A stretch of 64,000 nucleotides of DNA. It comes from Candidatus Mediterraneibacter excrementavium. GTDB taxonomy: Bacteria; Bacillota; Clostridia; Lachnospirales; Lachnospiraceae. Position 1 is the first letter of the stretch; every line of letters begins with the position of its first letter. The stretch lies in contig DWVL01000008.1 in assembly GCA_019120275.1 (NCBI GenBank), positions 1 through 64,000 of the forward strand, in the 5' to 3' direction. The notes under the pieces were generated by a model. That model had not been told where the DNA came from. It did no database searches and saw only the letters and a list, made by a program, of their open reading frames with translations. This document shows, piece after piece, positions 1 through 8,104 of the stretch. A program made the position numbers and the translations under genes.

Positions 1-945
1 CTTGTCAATTATATGTCACAGATTCTTGTGGAGCTCGTAAAGCTTGCTAATCTCATAATCACAGTCACTAAAGCGGTTGCCTGTGGAAACAGAATTGGGA
101 GCGTGCTGAAAATACAGCCGGATATGCAGGATGGCAATAGAATATTCCGGCCGGCTGATGCCGTATCCAAAGATGCGGCGCAGCGTCGTGAAGATATTCC
201 GGCAGTGGAGTTTGATCATGTCTCTCTTACTTATAAGGGCGCAGCGGGAGAATCACTGACAGATATTACATTCCGTGCTATGAGAGGGCAGACGATCGGT
301 ATTATCGGAGGAACGGGTTCGGGAAAATCTTCGCTTGTGAATATGATCCCGAGATTCTATGATGCTACATGCGGCATGATCAGGATATTCGGAAATGATA
401 TCAGAGACTATAAAACAGAAAATCTTCGGTCTCACATTGGCATTGTTCCGCAAAAGGCAGTTCTCTTCAAAGGGACGATTGCAGAGAATCTGCGCTGGGG
501 TAATAAGGAGGCAGCGGATGATGAGCTGGAAGAGGCGCTGGAGATCTCTCAGGCAAAAGAATTTGTCGATCAGAAACCGGGCAGACTTGAGTTTCAGATT
601 GAGCAGGGCGGGCGTAATCTGTCCGGCGGTCAGAAGCAGAGACTTACGATCGCAAGGGCGCTTGTAAGAAAGCCGGAGATTTTGATCCTGGATGACAGTG
701 CGTCAGCACTTGATTTTGCTACAGATGCGGCACTGCGAGCCGCAATCTGTACTATGAAGGGCAGCCCGACTGTATTTATTGTCTCCCAGAGGGCATCCTC
801 CGTACAGTATGCAGATCAGATTATTGTGCTGGATGATGGCAGGACAGCCGGGGTAGGGACACACGATGAACTGCTTGTGTCATGTCCGGCTTATCAGGAA
901 ATCTACTATTCCCAGTTCCCGAAGGAGGCGGTGTCTAATGGCTGA
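1..945 (+). CDS. ABC exporter half-transporter, C-terminal part (cut by window start)
   Basis: The reading frame is open from base 1, so the gene begins upstream of the window. What remains is the end of the last transmembrane segment and a complete nucleotide-binding domain: Walker A GGTGSGKSS (about nt 307-333), signature LSGGQ (about nt 618) and Walker B LILDDS (about nt 680). The residue after the Walker B aspartate is D rather than the catalytic E, the mark of the degenerate site in heterodimeric type IV exporters (TM287, BmrC class). The stop overlaps the next gene by 8 nt, so the two halves are probably co-translated and form one heterodimer in the membrane. The substrate cannot be told from sequence; multidrug or lipid export is the usual role. 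Confidence 0.9.
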   Translation, partial: LVNYMSQILVELVKLANLIITVTKAVACGNRIGSVLKIQPDMQDGNRIFRPADAVSKDAAQRREDIPAVEFDHVSLTYKGAAGESLTDITFRAMRGQTIGIIGGTGSGKSSLVNMIPRFYDATCGMIRIFGNDIRDYKTENLRSHIGIVPQKAVLFKGTIAENLRWGNKEAADDELEEALEISQAKEFVDQKPGRLEFQIEQGGRNLSGGQKQRLTIARALVRKPEILILDDSASALDFATDAALRAAICTMKGSPTVFIVSQRASSVQYADQIIVLDDGRTAGVGTHDELLVSCPAYQEIYYSQFPKEAVSNG

Positions 946-2752
946 CAGTAAGAAAACAATACATCAAATGTCTGATGAAAAGAAAAAGCCCGGACAGGGA
1001 GAAACGTTGAAGAAAGTGTTCCGTTATCTTGGTAAATACAGGATTTTCGTTGTATTTTCTATATTACTTGCGACGATTTCGGTGGCGCTGACACTTTATG
1101 TGCCTAAGCTCACCGGATATGCAGTGGACTATATCATCGCTGCAGGTAAAGTGAATTTCCCAGGTGTATTCCGGGTTATGATACAGATTGGTGTTTGTAC
1201 GCTCATTACAGCTCTGGCACAATGGCTGATGAATGTATGCAATAATAAGATGACCTATCAGGTGGTTCAGGATATCCGCAATGAGGCGTTTCGGAAGATA
1301 GAGATCCTTCCGTTGAAATACATTGACGGGCATCCATACGGCGAGGTAGTCAGCCGCGTAATTGCAGATGTGGATCAGTTCGCGGACGGACTCTTGATGG
1401 GATTTACCCAGCTTTTTACAGGTGTAGCTACGATCGTGGGAACATTTTGTTTTATGCTGTCTGTGAATGTGACGATCACGTTTGTTGTCGTACTGATCAC
1501 GCCGGTTTCATTCCTGGTAGCGAATTTTATAGCAAAGCGGACATTCTCTATGTTTCGGCTGCAGTCGGAGATCAGAGGTGAACAGACGGGACTGATCGAT
1601 GAGATGGTCGGAAACCAGAAAGTCGTGCAGGCGTTCGGACGGGGGGGAGATGTAACGGAGCGGTTTGACGAGATAAATGAGCGTCTTGGGAAAGCTTACC
1701 TGAAAGCAATCTTTTTCTCGTCTATTACAAATCCTTCTACAAGGTTTGTAAACAGCCTTGTTTATACAGGCGTAGGAATTACGGGAGCTTTTGCTGTCGT
1801 AAGGGGAACACTCTCAGTAGGACAGCTCTCGAGTTTTTTAAGCTATGCCAATCAGTATACAAAGCCGTTCAATGAGATATCCGGTGTTGTAACAGAGTTC
1901 CAGAACGCTGTGGCATGTGCGCAGCGGATCTTTGATCTTATAGAGGAAGAGCCGCAGACACCAGAGCCGGATGGAGCTGCAGAGCTCAAAGATATTGCCG
2001 GAAATGTCAAGGCGGAACATGTTGATTTCTCCTATGTGGCAGGGCAGAAACTGATCCGTGATTTTAATCTTACCGTAAAGCCGGGGCAGCGGATTGCAAT
2101 CGTTGGGCCTACGGGGTGCGGCAAGACAACGATCATCAATCTGCTCATGCGTTTCTATGATGTGGATTCGGGAGCAATCTCGGTGGAAGATATCGATATT
2201 CGTGAGATGACCCGGAAAAGTCTGCGGGGCGGATACGGTATGGTGCTCCAGGATACATGGCTCAAGACGGGTACAATCCGCGATAATATTACCATGGGAC
2301 GCCCGGATGCAACAGAGGAGGAAATAGTGGAGGCGGCGAAAGCCTCCCATGTGCACAGCTTTATCAGGCGTCTGCCAAATGGGTATGATACCTGGATCAC
2401 AGAGGACGGGGGAGGTCTCTCCCAGGGGCAGAAACAGCTCCTCTGTATTGCCAGGGTTATGTTGTGCAGGCCTCCGATGCTGATACTTGACGAGGCTACT
2501 TCATCCATCGATACGAGGACTGAGATGAAGATACAGGATGCTTTTGCGGCGCTGATGAAAGGCAGGACGACATTTATTGTAGCGCACAGACTGTCAACAA
2601 TACGTGAAGCGGACATAATCCTTGTAATGAAGGACGGACAGATCATAGAGCAGGGAAATCATGAGAGCCTGCTCGCAAAAGAAGGCTTCTACAAACATCT
2701 GTATGAAAGCCAGTTTGAACACAGAACGGGCGAAGCCCGTGTCAGCGGTTAG
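938..2752 (+). CDS. ABC exporter half-transporter, permease-ATPase fusion
   Basis: This 604-residue protein has an N-terminal six-helix exporter domain (about residues 30-330) and a C-terminal ATPase domain with Walker A GPTGCGKTT (about 390), signature LSQGQ (about 493) and Walker B LILDEATSSID (about 514). The catalytic glutamate is intact but the signature is non-canonical, complementing the upstream subunit, whose Walker B is degenerate. Together they should make one active and one degenerate ATP site. The start at 938 is chosen because GGAGG lies at 924-928 and the gene overlaps its partner by 8 nt. The last residues (GEARVSG) and stop codon are encoded by the first copy of a hairpin-rich repeat, so the original C-terminus may have been replaced. 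Confidence 0.93.
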   Translation: MADSKKTIHQMSDEKKKPGQGETLKKVFRYLGKYRIFVVFSILLATISVALTLYVPKLTGYAVDYIIAAGKVNFPGVFRVMIQIGVCTLITALAQWLMNVCNNKMTYQVVQDIRNEAFRKIEILPLKYIDGHPYGEVVSRVIADVDQFADGLLMGFTQLFTGVATIVGTFCFMLSVNVTITFVVVLITPVSFLVANFIAKRTFSMFRLQSEIRGEQTGLIDEMVGNQKVVQAFGRGGDVTERFDEINERLGKAYLKAIFFSSITNPSTRFVNSLVYTGVGITGAFAVVRGTLSVGQLSSFLSYANQYTKPFNEISGVVTEFQNAVACAQRIFDLIEEEPQTPEPDGAAELKDIAGNVKAEHVDFSYVAGQKLIRDFNLTVKPGQRIAIVGPTGCGKTTIINLLMRFYDVDSGAISVEDIDIREMTRKSLRGGYGMVLQDTWLKTGTIRDNITMGRPDATEEEIVEAAKASHVHSFIRRLPNGYDTWITEDGGGLSQGQKQLLCIARVMLCRPPMLILDEATSSIDTRTEMKIQDAFAALMKGRTTFIVAHRLSTIREADIILVMKDGQIIEQGNHESLLAKEGFYKHLYESQFEHRTGEARVSG

Positions 2753-2897
2753 CCGCTGACGAGCTGCGGAGCAGCCTGTGTTCACGAGAAAGGAGCGAAG
2801 CGGATTTCGAGTGTCCGCAAAGATAGAAAACGGGCGAAGCCCGTGTCAGCGGTTAGCCGCTGACGAGCTGCGGAGCAGCCTGTGTTCACGAGAAAGG
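2725..2897 (+). repeat. Two direct copies of a 69-bp repeat made of three hairpins
   Basis: Copy 1 is 2725-2793 and copy 2 is 2829-2897, identical over 69 bp with a 104-bp offset. Each copy contains three consecutive stem-loops: ACGGGC-GAA-GCCCGT, GTCAGCGG-TTAG-CCGCTGAC and GCTGC-GGA-GCAGC. Copy 1 supplies the end of the ABC gene; copy 2 ends 12 bp before the NUDIX start and supplies its purine-rich ribosome site. This looks like a REP-type dispersed palindromic element. It may slow 3' decay or act as a weak terminator between the two genes. Confidence 0.85.
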
Positions 2898-2909
2898 GGA
2901 TGCTTAGAG

Positions 2910-3950
2910 ATGGAAAGATTGAGCACGCTGTGCTATATCGAACAGGACGGCAAGTATCTGATGCTCCATCGCACAGTGAAAGAAAATGATGTAAATAAGG
3001 ATAAATGGATTGGTGTGGGAGGGCATTTTGAATATGGAGAGAGTCCTGAAGAATGTCTCCTGCGTGAAGTGAAAGAGGAGACGGGGTACAGGCTGACTTC
3101 CTGGCGGTATCGGGGCGTTGTGACCTTTGTGTATGGGGAGGATACGGTAGAATATATGTCGCTCTACACGGCTGACGGTTTTGAAGGTGACCCCGTCGAA
3201 TGCGATGAGGGAGAGCTCGAATGGGTGGACAAAAAAGATATTGCGGCGCTGGAATTGTGGGAGGGAGATAAGATTTTTTTCCGCCTGCTCGATATGGGGA
3301 GAGAATTCTTCTCGCTCAAACTCGTATACGACAGGCAGGACGTACTGCAATATGCGGCGCTTGACGGAGTCCCCATGGAGCTGTTTGATGAAATCAGGGA
3401 GGACGGCAGCAGGACGGGAGTAGTGAAAGAGCGCGGAGTCGTGCATGAGGATGGAACGCTTCATGCTACAGTCCACATTTGGATTGTGCGCCCGAATGAC
3501 AGGAGCGGGTACGATCTGCTCCTGCAGAAACGAAGTGATTGTAAGGATTCTAATCCGGGCTGCTGGGATATTTCCTCTGCCGGGCATATTGAGGCGGGGC
3601 ACGGACGCTTAGAAAGTGCTCTGCGTGAATTGAAAGAGGAGCTTGGGATTGATGCCTGTCAGGAACAGCTTCGCGAAGCGGGAACGAGAAGGTGCGGCTT
3701 TGAAAGCGAGTTCTACGGACGTCTGTTTCGGGATAATGAGCTGAGTACGATCTATATTTATGAAGAACCGGTGGAGATTGGCAATATGACTTTGCAGGAG
3801 TCGGAAGTTTCAGAAGTGGAATGGATGGATTTTGGAGAATGCCGAAAGAAAGTCTCGGAGAACACGTTTGAACACTGCATCTATGAAGATGAACTGGATA
3901 TTGTAGGAAAAGCGCTGGGAATATTGCGGCAGGAAAATGCAGATATGTAA
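2910..3950 (+). CDS. Tandem NUDIX hydrolase (two NUDIX domains in one chain)
   Basis: This 346-residue protein carries two NUDIX domains. The first (about residues 3-140) has a full NUDIX box at 37-59, with G-x5-E-x7-RE-x2-EE-x-G, and resembles 8-oxo-dGTP diphosphatases of the MutT group. The second (about 175-330) resembles the IPP-isomerase-like/YfcD group; its box near 225-247 keeps RELKEELG but has H where the first conserved glutamate is expected. Most relatives are separate single-domain proteins, so a fusion is likely. The start at 2910 follows a purine-rich AGAAAGGGGA and begins just where homology starts; longer upstream frames run into the repeat. Substrates are unknown. Confidence 0.85.
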   Translation: MERLSTLCYIEQDGKYLMLHRTVKENDVNKDKWIGVGGHFEYGESPEECLLREVKEETGYRLTSWRYRGVVTFVYGEDTVEYMSLYTADGFEGDPVECDEGELEWVDKKDIAALELWEGDKIFFRLLDMGREFFSLKLVYDRQDVLQYAALDGVPMELFDEIREDGSRTGVVKERGVVHEDGTLHATVHIWIVRPNDRSGYDLLLQKRSDCKDSNPGCWDISSAGHIEAGHGRLESALRELKEELGIDACQEQLREAGTRRCGFESEFYGRLFRDNELSTIYIYEEPVEIGNMTLQESEVSEVEWMDFGECRKKVSENTFEHCIYEDELDIVGKALGILRQENADM

Positions 3951-3996
3951 AACGTACAGGTGGACTGTATCAGAAAACGGAGGAAATAAAAAGATT

Positions 3997-4521
3997 ATGA
4001 AATACGCGGTTGTATATGAGAGTGCCACAGGAAATACAAAGATGCTGGCAGACGAGATAATAAATATACTGGGGGATGCAGAGTGCGTATATTTCGGAAC
4101 CGTTGAGGAAAATATCCGGAACATGACGAAGGAGGCAGATATTGTTTTCATTGGCTTTTGGACGGATAAAGGAGAATGCAGCGTGGGAGCCGCACAATAT
4201 ATGGAAACACTGCGCGACAGGGACGTGTTCCTTTTTGGAACGGCAGGATTCGGCGGATCGCCGCAGTATTTTTCACAGATTCTGCGGCGCGTATCCGGCT
4301 GTCTGCCGGAAGGAAACACGCTGGCGGGAACTTATATGTGTCAGGGGAAGATGCCGCAGAGTGTACGCAAACGTTACGAAGCGATGCAGGAGAAGAATCC
4401 GCAGGACGAAAAAGTAAAAATGATGATAGAAAATTATGACAGAGCGCAGACGCATCCGGATGAGGAAGATCTGATACATCTGAGGGAAGCTGTGGCTGAG
4501 GCGGTTCGCCCGGGAATTTGA
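3997..4521 (+). CDS. Flavodoxin-family protein
   Basis: The protein has 174 residues, the size of a short-chain flavodoxin. The N-terminal beta strand is followed by the phosphate-binding loop SATGNT (residues 9-14), and a second loop, LFGTAGFGG (about 79-87), fits the 90s FMN loop. The C-terminal half (GTYMCQGKMP, then a helical tail) is typical of a clostridial subfamily that includes the BilS proteins found near bilirubin reductase, but no BilR-like reductase lies here, so that name is not assigned. The protein probably carries electrons to a low-potential enzyme in the cytoplasm. The start follows GGAGG (3979-3983). It lies 46 nt after the NUDIX gene on the same strand. Confidence 0.85.
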   Translation: MKYAVVYESATGNTKMLADEIINILGDAECVYFGTVEENIRNMTKEADIVFIGFWTDKGECSVGAAQYMETLRDRDVFLFGTAGFGGSPQYFSQILRRVSGCLPEGNTLAGTYMCQGKMPQSVRKRYEAMQEKNPQDEKVKMMIENYDRAQTHPDEEDLIHLREAVAEAVRPGI

Positions 4522-4564
4522 GAGTATACAGGATAGAAGCAAGATATGAAGAGGAGATGAACCT

Positions 4565-5137
4565 ATGATAGAAATGGGAGTGATACACGGCAGGTTTCAA
4601 GTGCTTCATCTGAAACATATGGAATATCTGCTGGCGGCCAAGATGAGATGCAGGACTTTATACGTAGGCATCACTCATCCGGATATTTCGGCTTATCCGG
4701 CGACATCACCTCTTGACAAGCACGGGAGGACAAAAGCGGATAATCCGCTTACCTATATCGAGAGGTATGAGATGATCCATGATGCCCTGCTGGATTTCGG
4801 AGTTAAGAGAGAAGAGTTTGAGATCATCCCGTTTCCGGTCAGCAACCCGGAACTCCTGCTGCAGTACGCACCAGCGGACGCGGTGTATTATATGAGTATA
4901 TGCAGCGCATGGGATGAGGAAAAATATCAGATTCTGTGTTCTCTGGGGCTCAATGTCGAGGTTCTCTGGAGGAGAACGGAAGAAGAGAAGGGAATTACAG
5001 GATCTGAGCTGCGGGGGCTGATTGCCAGAGAAAAAGAATGGAAAAAGTATGTGCCCAGAACGGTGGCGGAATATCTGGAAGAAAATGGTATTGACCAGAG
5101 AATTCGGCAGCTCTATTATACTTACGGCGGCAGATAG
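4565..5137 (+). CDS. NadM-like nucleotidyltransferase
   Basis: This 190-residue protein has the Rossmann-type nucleotidyltransferase fold. It opens with GVIHGRFQVLHLKH (residues 5-18), where H15 and H18 correspond to the HxGH motif, although the glycine is K. Near residue 145 ITGSELR matches the ISSTxxR motif. The closest family is the NadM/NadR type of nicotinamide-nucleotide adenylyltransferase, which joins NMN and ATP to NAD. Phosphopantetheine or CTP transferases share the fold, so the exact substrate is inferred. The start has GAGGAG (4552-4557) upstream. It may be co-transcribed with the flavodoxin, 43 nt upstream. Confidence 0.75.
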   Translation: MIEMGVIHGRFQVLHLKHMEYLLAAKMRCRTLYVGITHPDISAYPATSPLDKHGRTKADNPLTYIERYEMIHDALLDFGVKREEFEIIPFPVSNPELLLQYAPADAVYYMSICSAWDEEKYQILCSLGLNVEVLWRRTEEEKGITGSELRGLIAREKEWKKYVPRTVAEYLEENGIDQRIRQLYYTYGGR

Positions 5138-5167
5138 CGCTGTAAGTATTAAGTATGGCGATGTGCT

Positions 5168-5668
5168 TCATGGCTCGGCGAATAGTCCGATATCCGGAGG
5201 CAGAAAAGTGAACAGGATGAAAAGGACGAGAAAGAGAACGGTCAGAATATAAATGACGGTTCTCTTTTGATATATTATCCTGGAATTCTGTAGTCTCCAT
5301 GCACAGAAAAAAGCAAGAAAAGCATTTACAAAAAATATGGCGATATCTATCCCTGTGACGTTGTGACCGAGAATACCGGAATAAGTATAGAACAGGACAG
5401 GGATCATAAGGGTGCCAATAAACCCGCCGAGAAGAAGTGCGGGGCGCAGGGCGGGAGAGAGTTTTGAGTCGGATCCCGTTATAAAAAAGGACCATATGAG
5501 GACGGGAAAAAACACAAGTTTCATATGTTCCCAGGTGGATTCGTTAACGGGGCTTATCAGACCGATCAGCGGATTCCCATCCGACCAGCCATAGAAAAAG
5601 TGGGAAAGTGTACCAAATACTGCAGTGAAGATAAAGCCGGATATTAGATAAAGATGGATTTTTTTCAT
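5168..5668 (-). CDS. DUF6512 family membrane protein
   Basis: The 166-residue protein is mostly hydrophobic, with about five predicted membrane helices and short charged loops. The segment SPVNESTWEHMKL (about residues 38-50) is the hallmark of DUF6512, a clostridial family without known function. It is convergent with the NadM-like gene, 30 nt apart. The start chosen (MKKIHL) lies 6 nt after AGGTG; an ATG five codons earlier would lie inside the hairpin and lacks its own ribosome site. The Shine-Dalgarno sits in the 3' arm of a 13-bp inverted repeat followed by TTTTTT, so expression may be controlled at the RNA level. Confidence 0.75.
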   Translation of the reverse strand: MKKIHLYLISGFIFTAVFGTLSHFFYGWSDGNPLIGLISPVNESTWEHMKLVFFPVLIWSFFITGSDSKLSPALRPALLLGGFIGTLMIPVLFYTYSGILGHNVTGIDIAIFFVNAFLAFFCAWRLQNSRIIYQKRTVIYILTVLFLVLFILFTFLPPDIGLFAEP

Positions 5669-5673
5669 AAAAA

Positions 5674-5719
5674 ACACCTGCATATATGTTTTGATGATAT
5701 CGCCAGTATATGCAGGTGT
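5674..5719 (-). promoter_or_regulatory. Hairpin covering the Shine-Dalgarno of the DUF6512 gene
   Basis: Arms 5674-5686 and 5707-5719 are a perfect 13-bp inverted repeat (ACACCTGCATATA) around a 20-nt loop. Read on the minus strand, the 3' arm contains AGGTG, followed by six T residues and then the ATG. The same structure could stop transcription (stem plus U-run) or hide the ribosome site. No gene reading into it from upstream on this strand is seen except the PHP gene, which ends 60 bp away. Confidence 0.65.
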
Positions 5720-5779
5720 CTATATTATTATTCATTTGACAGTATCAAGTAAGATAAGTCTGTTTTATGTATACGGCTG

Positions 5780-6541
5780 TTATTTCCCGGCCAGAAAGCT
5801 CATCAATGCCTTTGACGAGTAATTCAGGATCAGATTCCGCGGTACTTTCGCAAGTCTCGCTGCGTCAGCGGCATATGTAAAATCTCCCACATGTTTTATC
5901 CCGTGGCTGTCGCTTGAAAACAGCACCGGGTAGTTAAAGTGTACAGATAAGTTCAGCAGGACGAGGTCTGTGTACTTTGTATCGCCCCGGTATCCTTCCG
6001 GACTTAGGGAACTGTTATTGATTTCTAACAGTACGTGATTCTCCATTGCAGCGGCGAAAAGTTTAAAAGGATCGATTGGAAACTTTGTATCGTCGCAGTG
6101 CCCGATCACAGATACGTGAGGATTCTTCATTGCATTTATATATGCTGCTGTATTTTCTTCGGCAGAGCCTGGTTTTAAGGTGGGGGGATGCATACTGGCG
6201 ATGACATAGTCAAGGCCCTGGAGAACCTTGTCGGTCAGATCCAGATTCCCTCTGAAATTTATTATATTGGCTTCGGCACCGTACAGCATTTTGATACCGA
6301 GACGCTCACGCTGTGCATACTTCAGATTCATAAAATACGATACCCGGCCGCCGCCCAGCGTCGCAGGTCCATGGTCAGATATGCCGAGCATCTTGAGATT
6401 ACGGGACCGGGCCGCCTTTGCCATATCAGTAATGGTCGCGCTGGAGCCATGTCCGCTGGCAATCGTGTGGGTATGTATATCAAATTCATATCGCTCGGCA
6501 TGTTCTGTGCCCTTGGAATTGTATGTGTGCTGATATGCCAT
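5780..6541 (-). CDS. PHP-domain phosphoesterase (YcdX-like)
   Basis: The protein has 253 residues and the metal-ligand pattern of the PHP superfamily: DIHTHT (about residue 21-26), ISDHG (about 54), a glutamate in GAEANI, SMHPP, GHCDDTKFPID and SDSHG near the C-terminus. This is close to the trinuclear-metal YcdX/HisP group, which hydrolyses phosphoesters. The start at 6541 is the first ATG at the point where homology begins; a GTG twelve codons earlier is possible but adds an arginine-rich stretch. The ribosome site GCGAGGCG is weak. It is divergent from the BMC operon, and no link with it is evident. Confidence 0.85.
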   Translation of the reverse strand: MAYQHTYNSKGTEHAERYEFDIHTHTIASGHGSSATITDMAKAARSRNLKMLGISDHGPATLGGGRVSYFMNLKYAQRERLGIKMLYGAEANIINFRGNLDLTDKVLQGLDYVIASMHPPTLKPGSAEENTAAYINAMKNPHVSVIGHCDDTKFPIDPFKLFAAAMENHVLLEINNSSLSPEGYRGDTKYTDLVLLNLSVHFNYPVLFSSDSHGIKHVGDFTYAADAARLAKVPRNLILNYSSKALMSFLAGK

Positions 6542-6705
6542 AGAACAACGCCTCGCTTTCCTGAAAAATTTCACCACTTTCAGTATGGATCATTTTTACC
6601 CTGCTGTCAATGTGTAATCATAAAAAACAAATAAAAAACAACAAAAACAACGTTGGATTATGTGGAAAAAGTAAAAGACAAATGTAAGGGCAATGTTGAT
6701 TTACG

Positions 6706-6734
6706 TTGACTTATACAGGCGTATGAAGTATAAT
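6706..6734 (+). promoter_or_regulatory. Candidate sigma-A promoter before the BMC operon
   Basis: TTGACT (6706-6711), a 17-bp spacer and a perfect TATAAT (6729-6734) lie at the left end of the BMC locus. The -10 overlaps what looks like the old start codon of the broken EutP gene (ATGAAG at 6724), so it may have arisen as that gene decayed, or be coincidental. Confidence 0.5.
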
Positions 6735-7177
6735 TATCATAATTGTAGGATCTGGTATAACGGGGTGGTAAGACCACACTGACGCAGGTCCTGACAGGCG
6801 AAAATATACACTATCACAAGACCCGGAACATCAACAATTTTGATGAGATCATCGATCCATCCGGACAAAACATCAGGATTACGCACCGGCTCTGTATACA
6901 TTAAGAACCGGATACGGCGGAAATGCTGCTTTTGGGAACATACACCTGCTTGTTGTATCTGCTGTGATGTACGGCGACATGCAGCCGGGATGTAATCGGG
7001 ATCGTCACCAAAATACACGATGAGCGCGAAAGTGTTGCAAGGGCGGAAAGGTGGCTCCGCCTTGCAGGATGCAGACATATCTTCTTTGTGGCTTCCAAAT
7101 ACCGGGAGAAAATTTCCGAAATCCTGGAAAAAGAAGAGGAAGACGTGTTCCCGTGGGAAAAGGAGGAAAACCAATAA
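6724..7177 (+). pseudogene. EutP/PduV-type GTPase, frameshifted remnant
   Basis: Pieces of an EutP/PduV GTPase, a small P-loop protein usually linked with microcompartments, are readable in different frames. IIIVGSGITG is followed after a frame change by KTTLTQVLTGENIHYHKT (from 6770), the P-loop lysine and the segment after it. The switch region then reads IIDPSGQ in place of DTPGE, and a stop occurs at 6902-6904. From 6993 a shifted frame gives VIGIVTKIHDERE and AERWLRLAGCRHIFFVASK, the G4 region and C-terminal segment, with H where TKID is expected; this frame ends at the TAA at 7175-7177. At least two frameshifts and several motif changes make it non-functional. It marks the original 5' end of the BMC operon. 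Confidence 0.8.
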
Positions 7178-7280
7178 AAACCAACATCAAAATATGTTGA
7201 CGAATGTGGGATTGTGTGGTAATATTCAAGAAGAAACAACACAAAACAAAATGTTTTGTAAAATCCAAGGAGGAGAAGAG

Positions 7281-8093
7281 ATGCAAAACGAATACGAAAT
7301 CAAAAAAGAAATGTGTGAAATCGGAAGACGTGTTTACAACCGCGGAATGGTTGCGGCAAACGACGGTAATTTTTCCGTAAAGCTCAATGACCATGAGTTC
7401 TTATGTACACCGACAGGCGTCAGCAAAGGGTTTATGACACCTGAGTATATTTGTAAAGTTGATGAGAAAGGTAATGTGCTTCAGGCAAACAAGGGATTCA
7501 GACCTTCTTCAGAAATTAAGATGCATATGCGTGTATATCAGAAGAGACCGGATGTAAATGCAGTTGTACATGCTCATCCGCTGTATGCTACAACATTTGC
7601 GATCGCAGGTATTCCGCTGACACAGCCGATCATGCCTGAGGCGGTTATCGCACTTGGTTGCGTACCGATCGCTCCGTACGGAACACCGTCTACAATGGAA
7701 ATCCCGGATGCAGTTGAGCCTTATCTTCAGCATTTTGATGCAGTTCTCCTTGAGAACCACGGCGCACTGACATTTTCCGACAGCCTTCTTGCTGCATACA
7801 TGAAGATGGAATCTGTAGAATTTTATGCACAGTTGTTATGGCAGACAATGCAGATCGGCGGACCGCAGGAATTCAGCAAAGAACAGGTTGAGAGACTGTA
7901 TGAGATCAGAAGAAAGATGGGACTTCCGGGCAAACATCCGGCAAACCTCTGCCCGAACGCGCAGGCAGGTAAACCGAGCTGCCATTCATGCGGCGGTTCC
8001 TGCGGAAAAGCAGCAGCTCCGGCAGAAGGAAACACAGATGCTGATCTGATTGCTTCTATCACAAAGAAGGTTATGGAACAGCTTGGCATGTAG
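7281..8093 (+). CDS. Class II aldolase (fuculose/rhamnulose-1-phosphate type), BMC cargo
   Basis: This 270-residue cytosolic enzyme belongs to the L-fuculose-phosphate aldolase family. Zinc ligands H97, H99 and H160 (HAHP and ENHG motifs) and catalytic E78 are present. It should split deoxyhexulose-1-phosphate into dihydroxyacetone phosphate and L-lactaldehyde. After the catalytic domain comes a Cys/Gly linker (CHSCGGSCGKAAA) and a final amphipathic helix (DADLIASITKKVMEQLGM), the design of a BMC encapsulation peptide. The start is fixed by AAGGAGG (7268-7274) 6 nt upstream; the frame upstream of it belongs to the dead EutP region. Gene order aldolase, GlcG-like, aldehyde dehydrogenase matches GRM5-type loci. 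Fuculose versus rhamnulose phosphate cannot be decided. Confidence 0.92.
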   Translation: MQNEYEIKKEMCEIGRRVYNRGMVAANDGNFSVKLNDHEFLCTPTGVSKGFMTPEYICKVDEKGNVLQANKGFRPSSEIKMHMRVYQKRPDVNAVVHAHPLYATTFAIAGIPLTQPIMPEAVIALGCVPIAPYGTPSTMEIPDAVEPYLQHFDAVLLENHGALTFSDSLLAAYMKMESVEFYAQLLWQTMQIGGPQEFSKEQVERLYEIRRKMGLPGKHPANLCPNAQAGKPSCHSCGGSCGKAAAPAEGNTDADLIASITKKVMEQLGM

Positions 8094-8104
8094 GAGTACA
8101 GCCT

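Noticed and set aside
866..937. Earlier start for the second ABC subunit
   Set aside because: It would overlap the first subunit by 80 bp without a ribosome site; the ATG at 938 has GGAGG at 924-928.
2778..2909. N-terminal extension of the NUDIX protein
   Set aside because: It translates the hairpin repeat; the NUDIX fold begins at the ATG at 2910.
3997..4521. BilS assignment for the flavodoxin
   Set aside because: Sequence resembles that subfamily, but no bilirubin reductase gene is near, so only the family is named.
7020..7280. N-terminal extension of the class II aldolase frame, starting at 7020
   Set aside because: The sequence before 7281 is the C-terminal part of the dead EutP GTPase in another frame; the real start has AAGGAGG at 7268-7274 and matches the aldolase family start.
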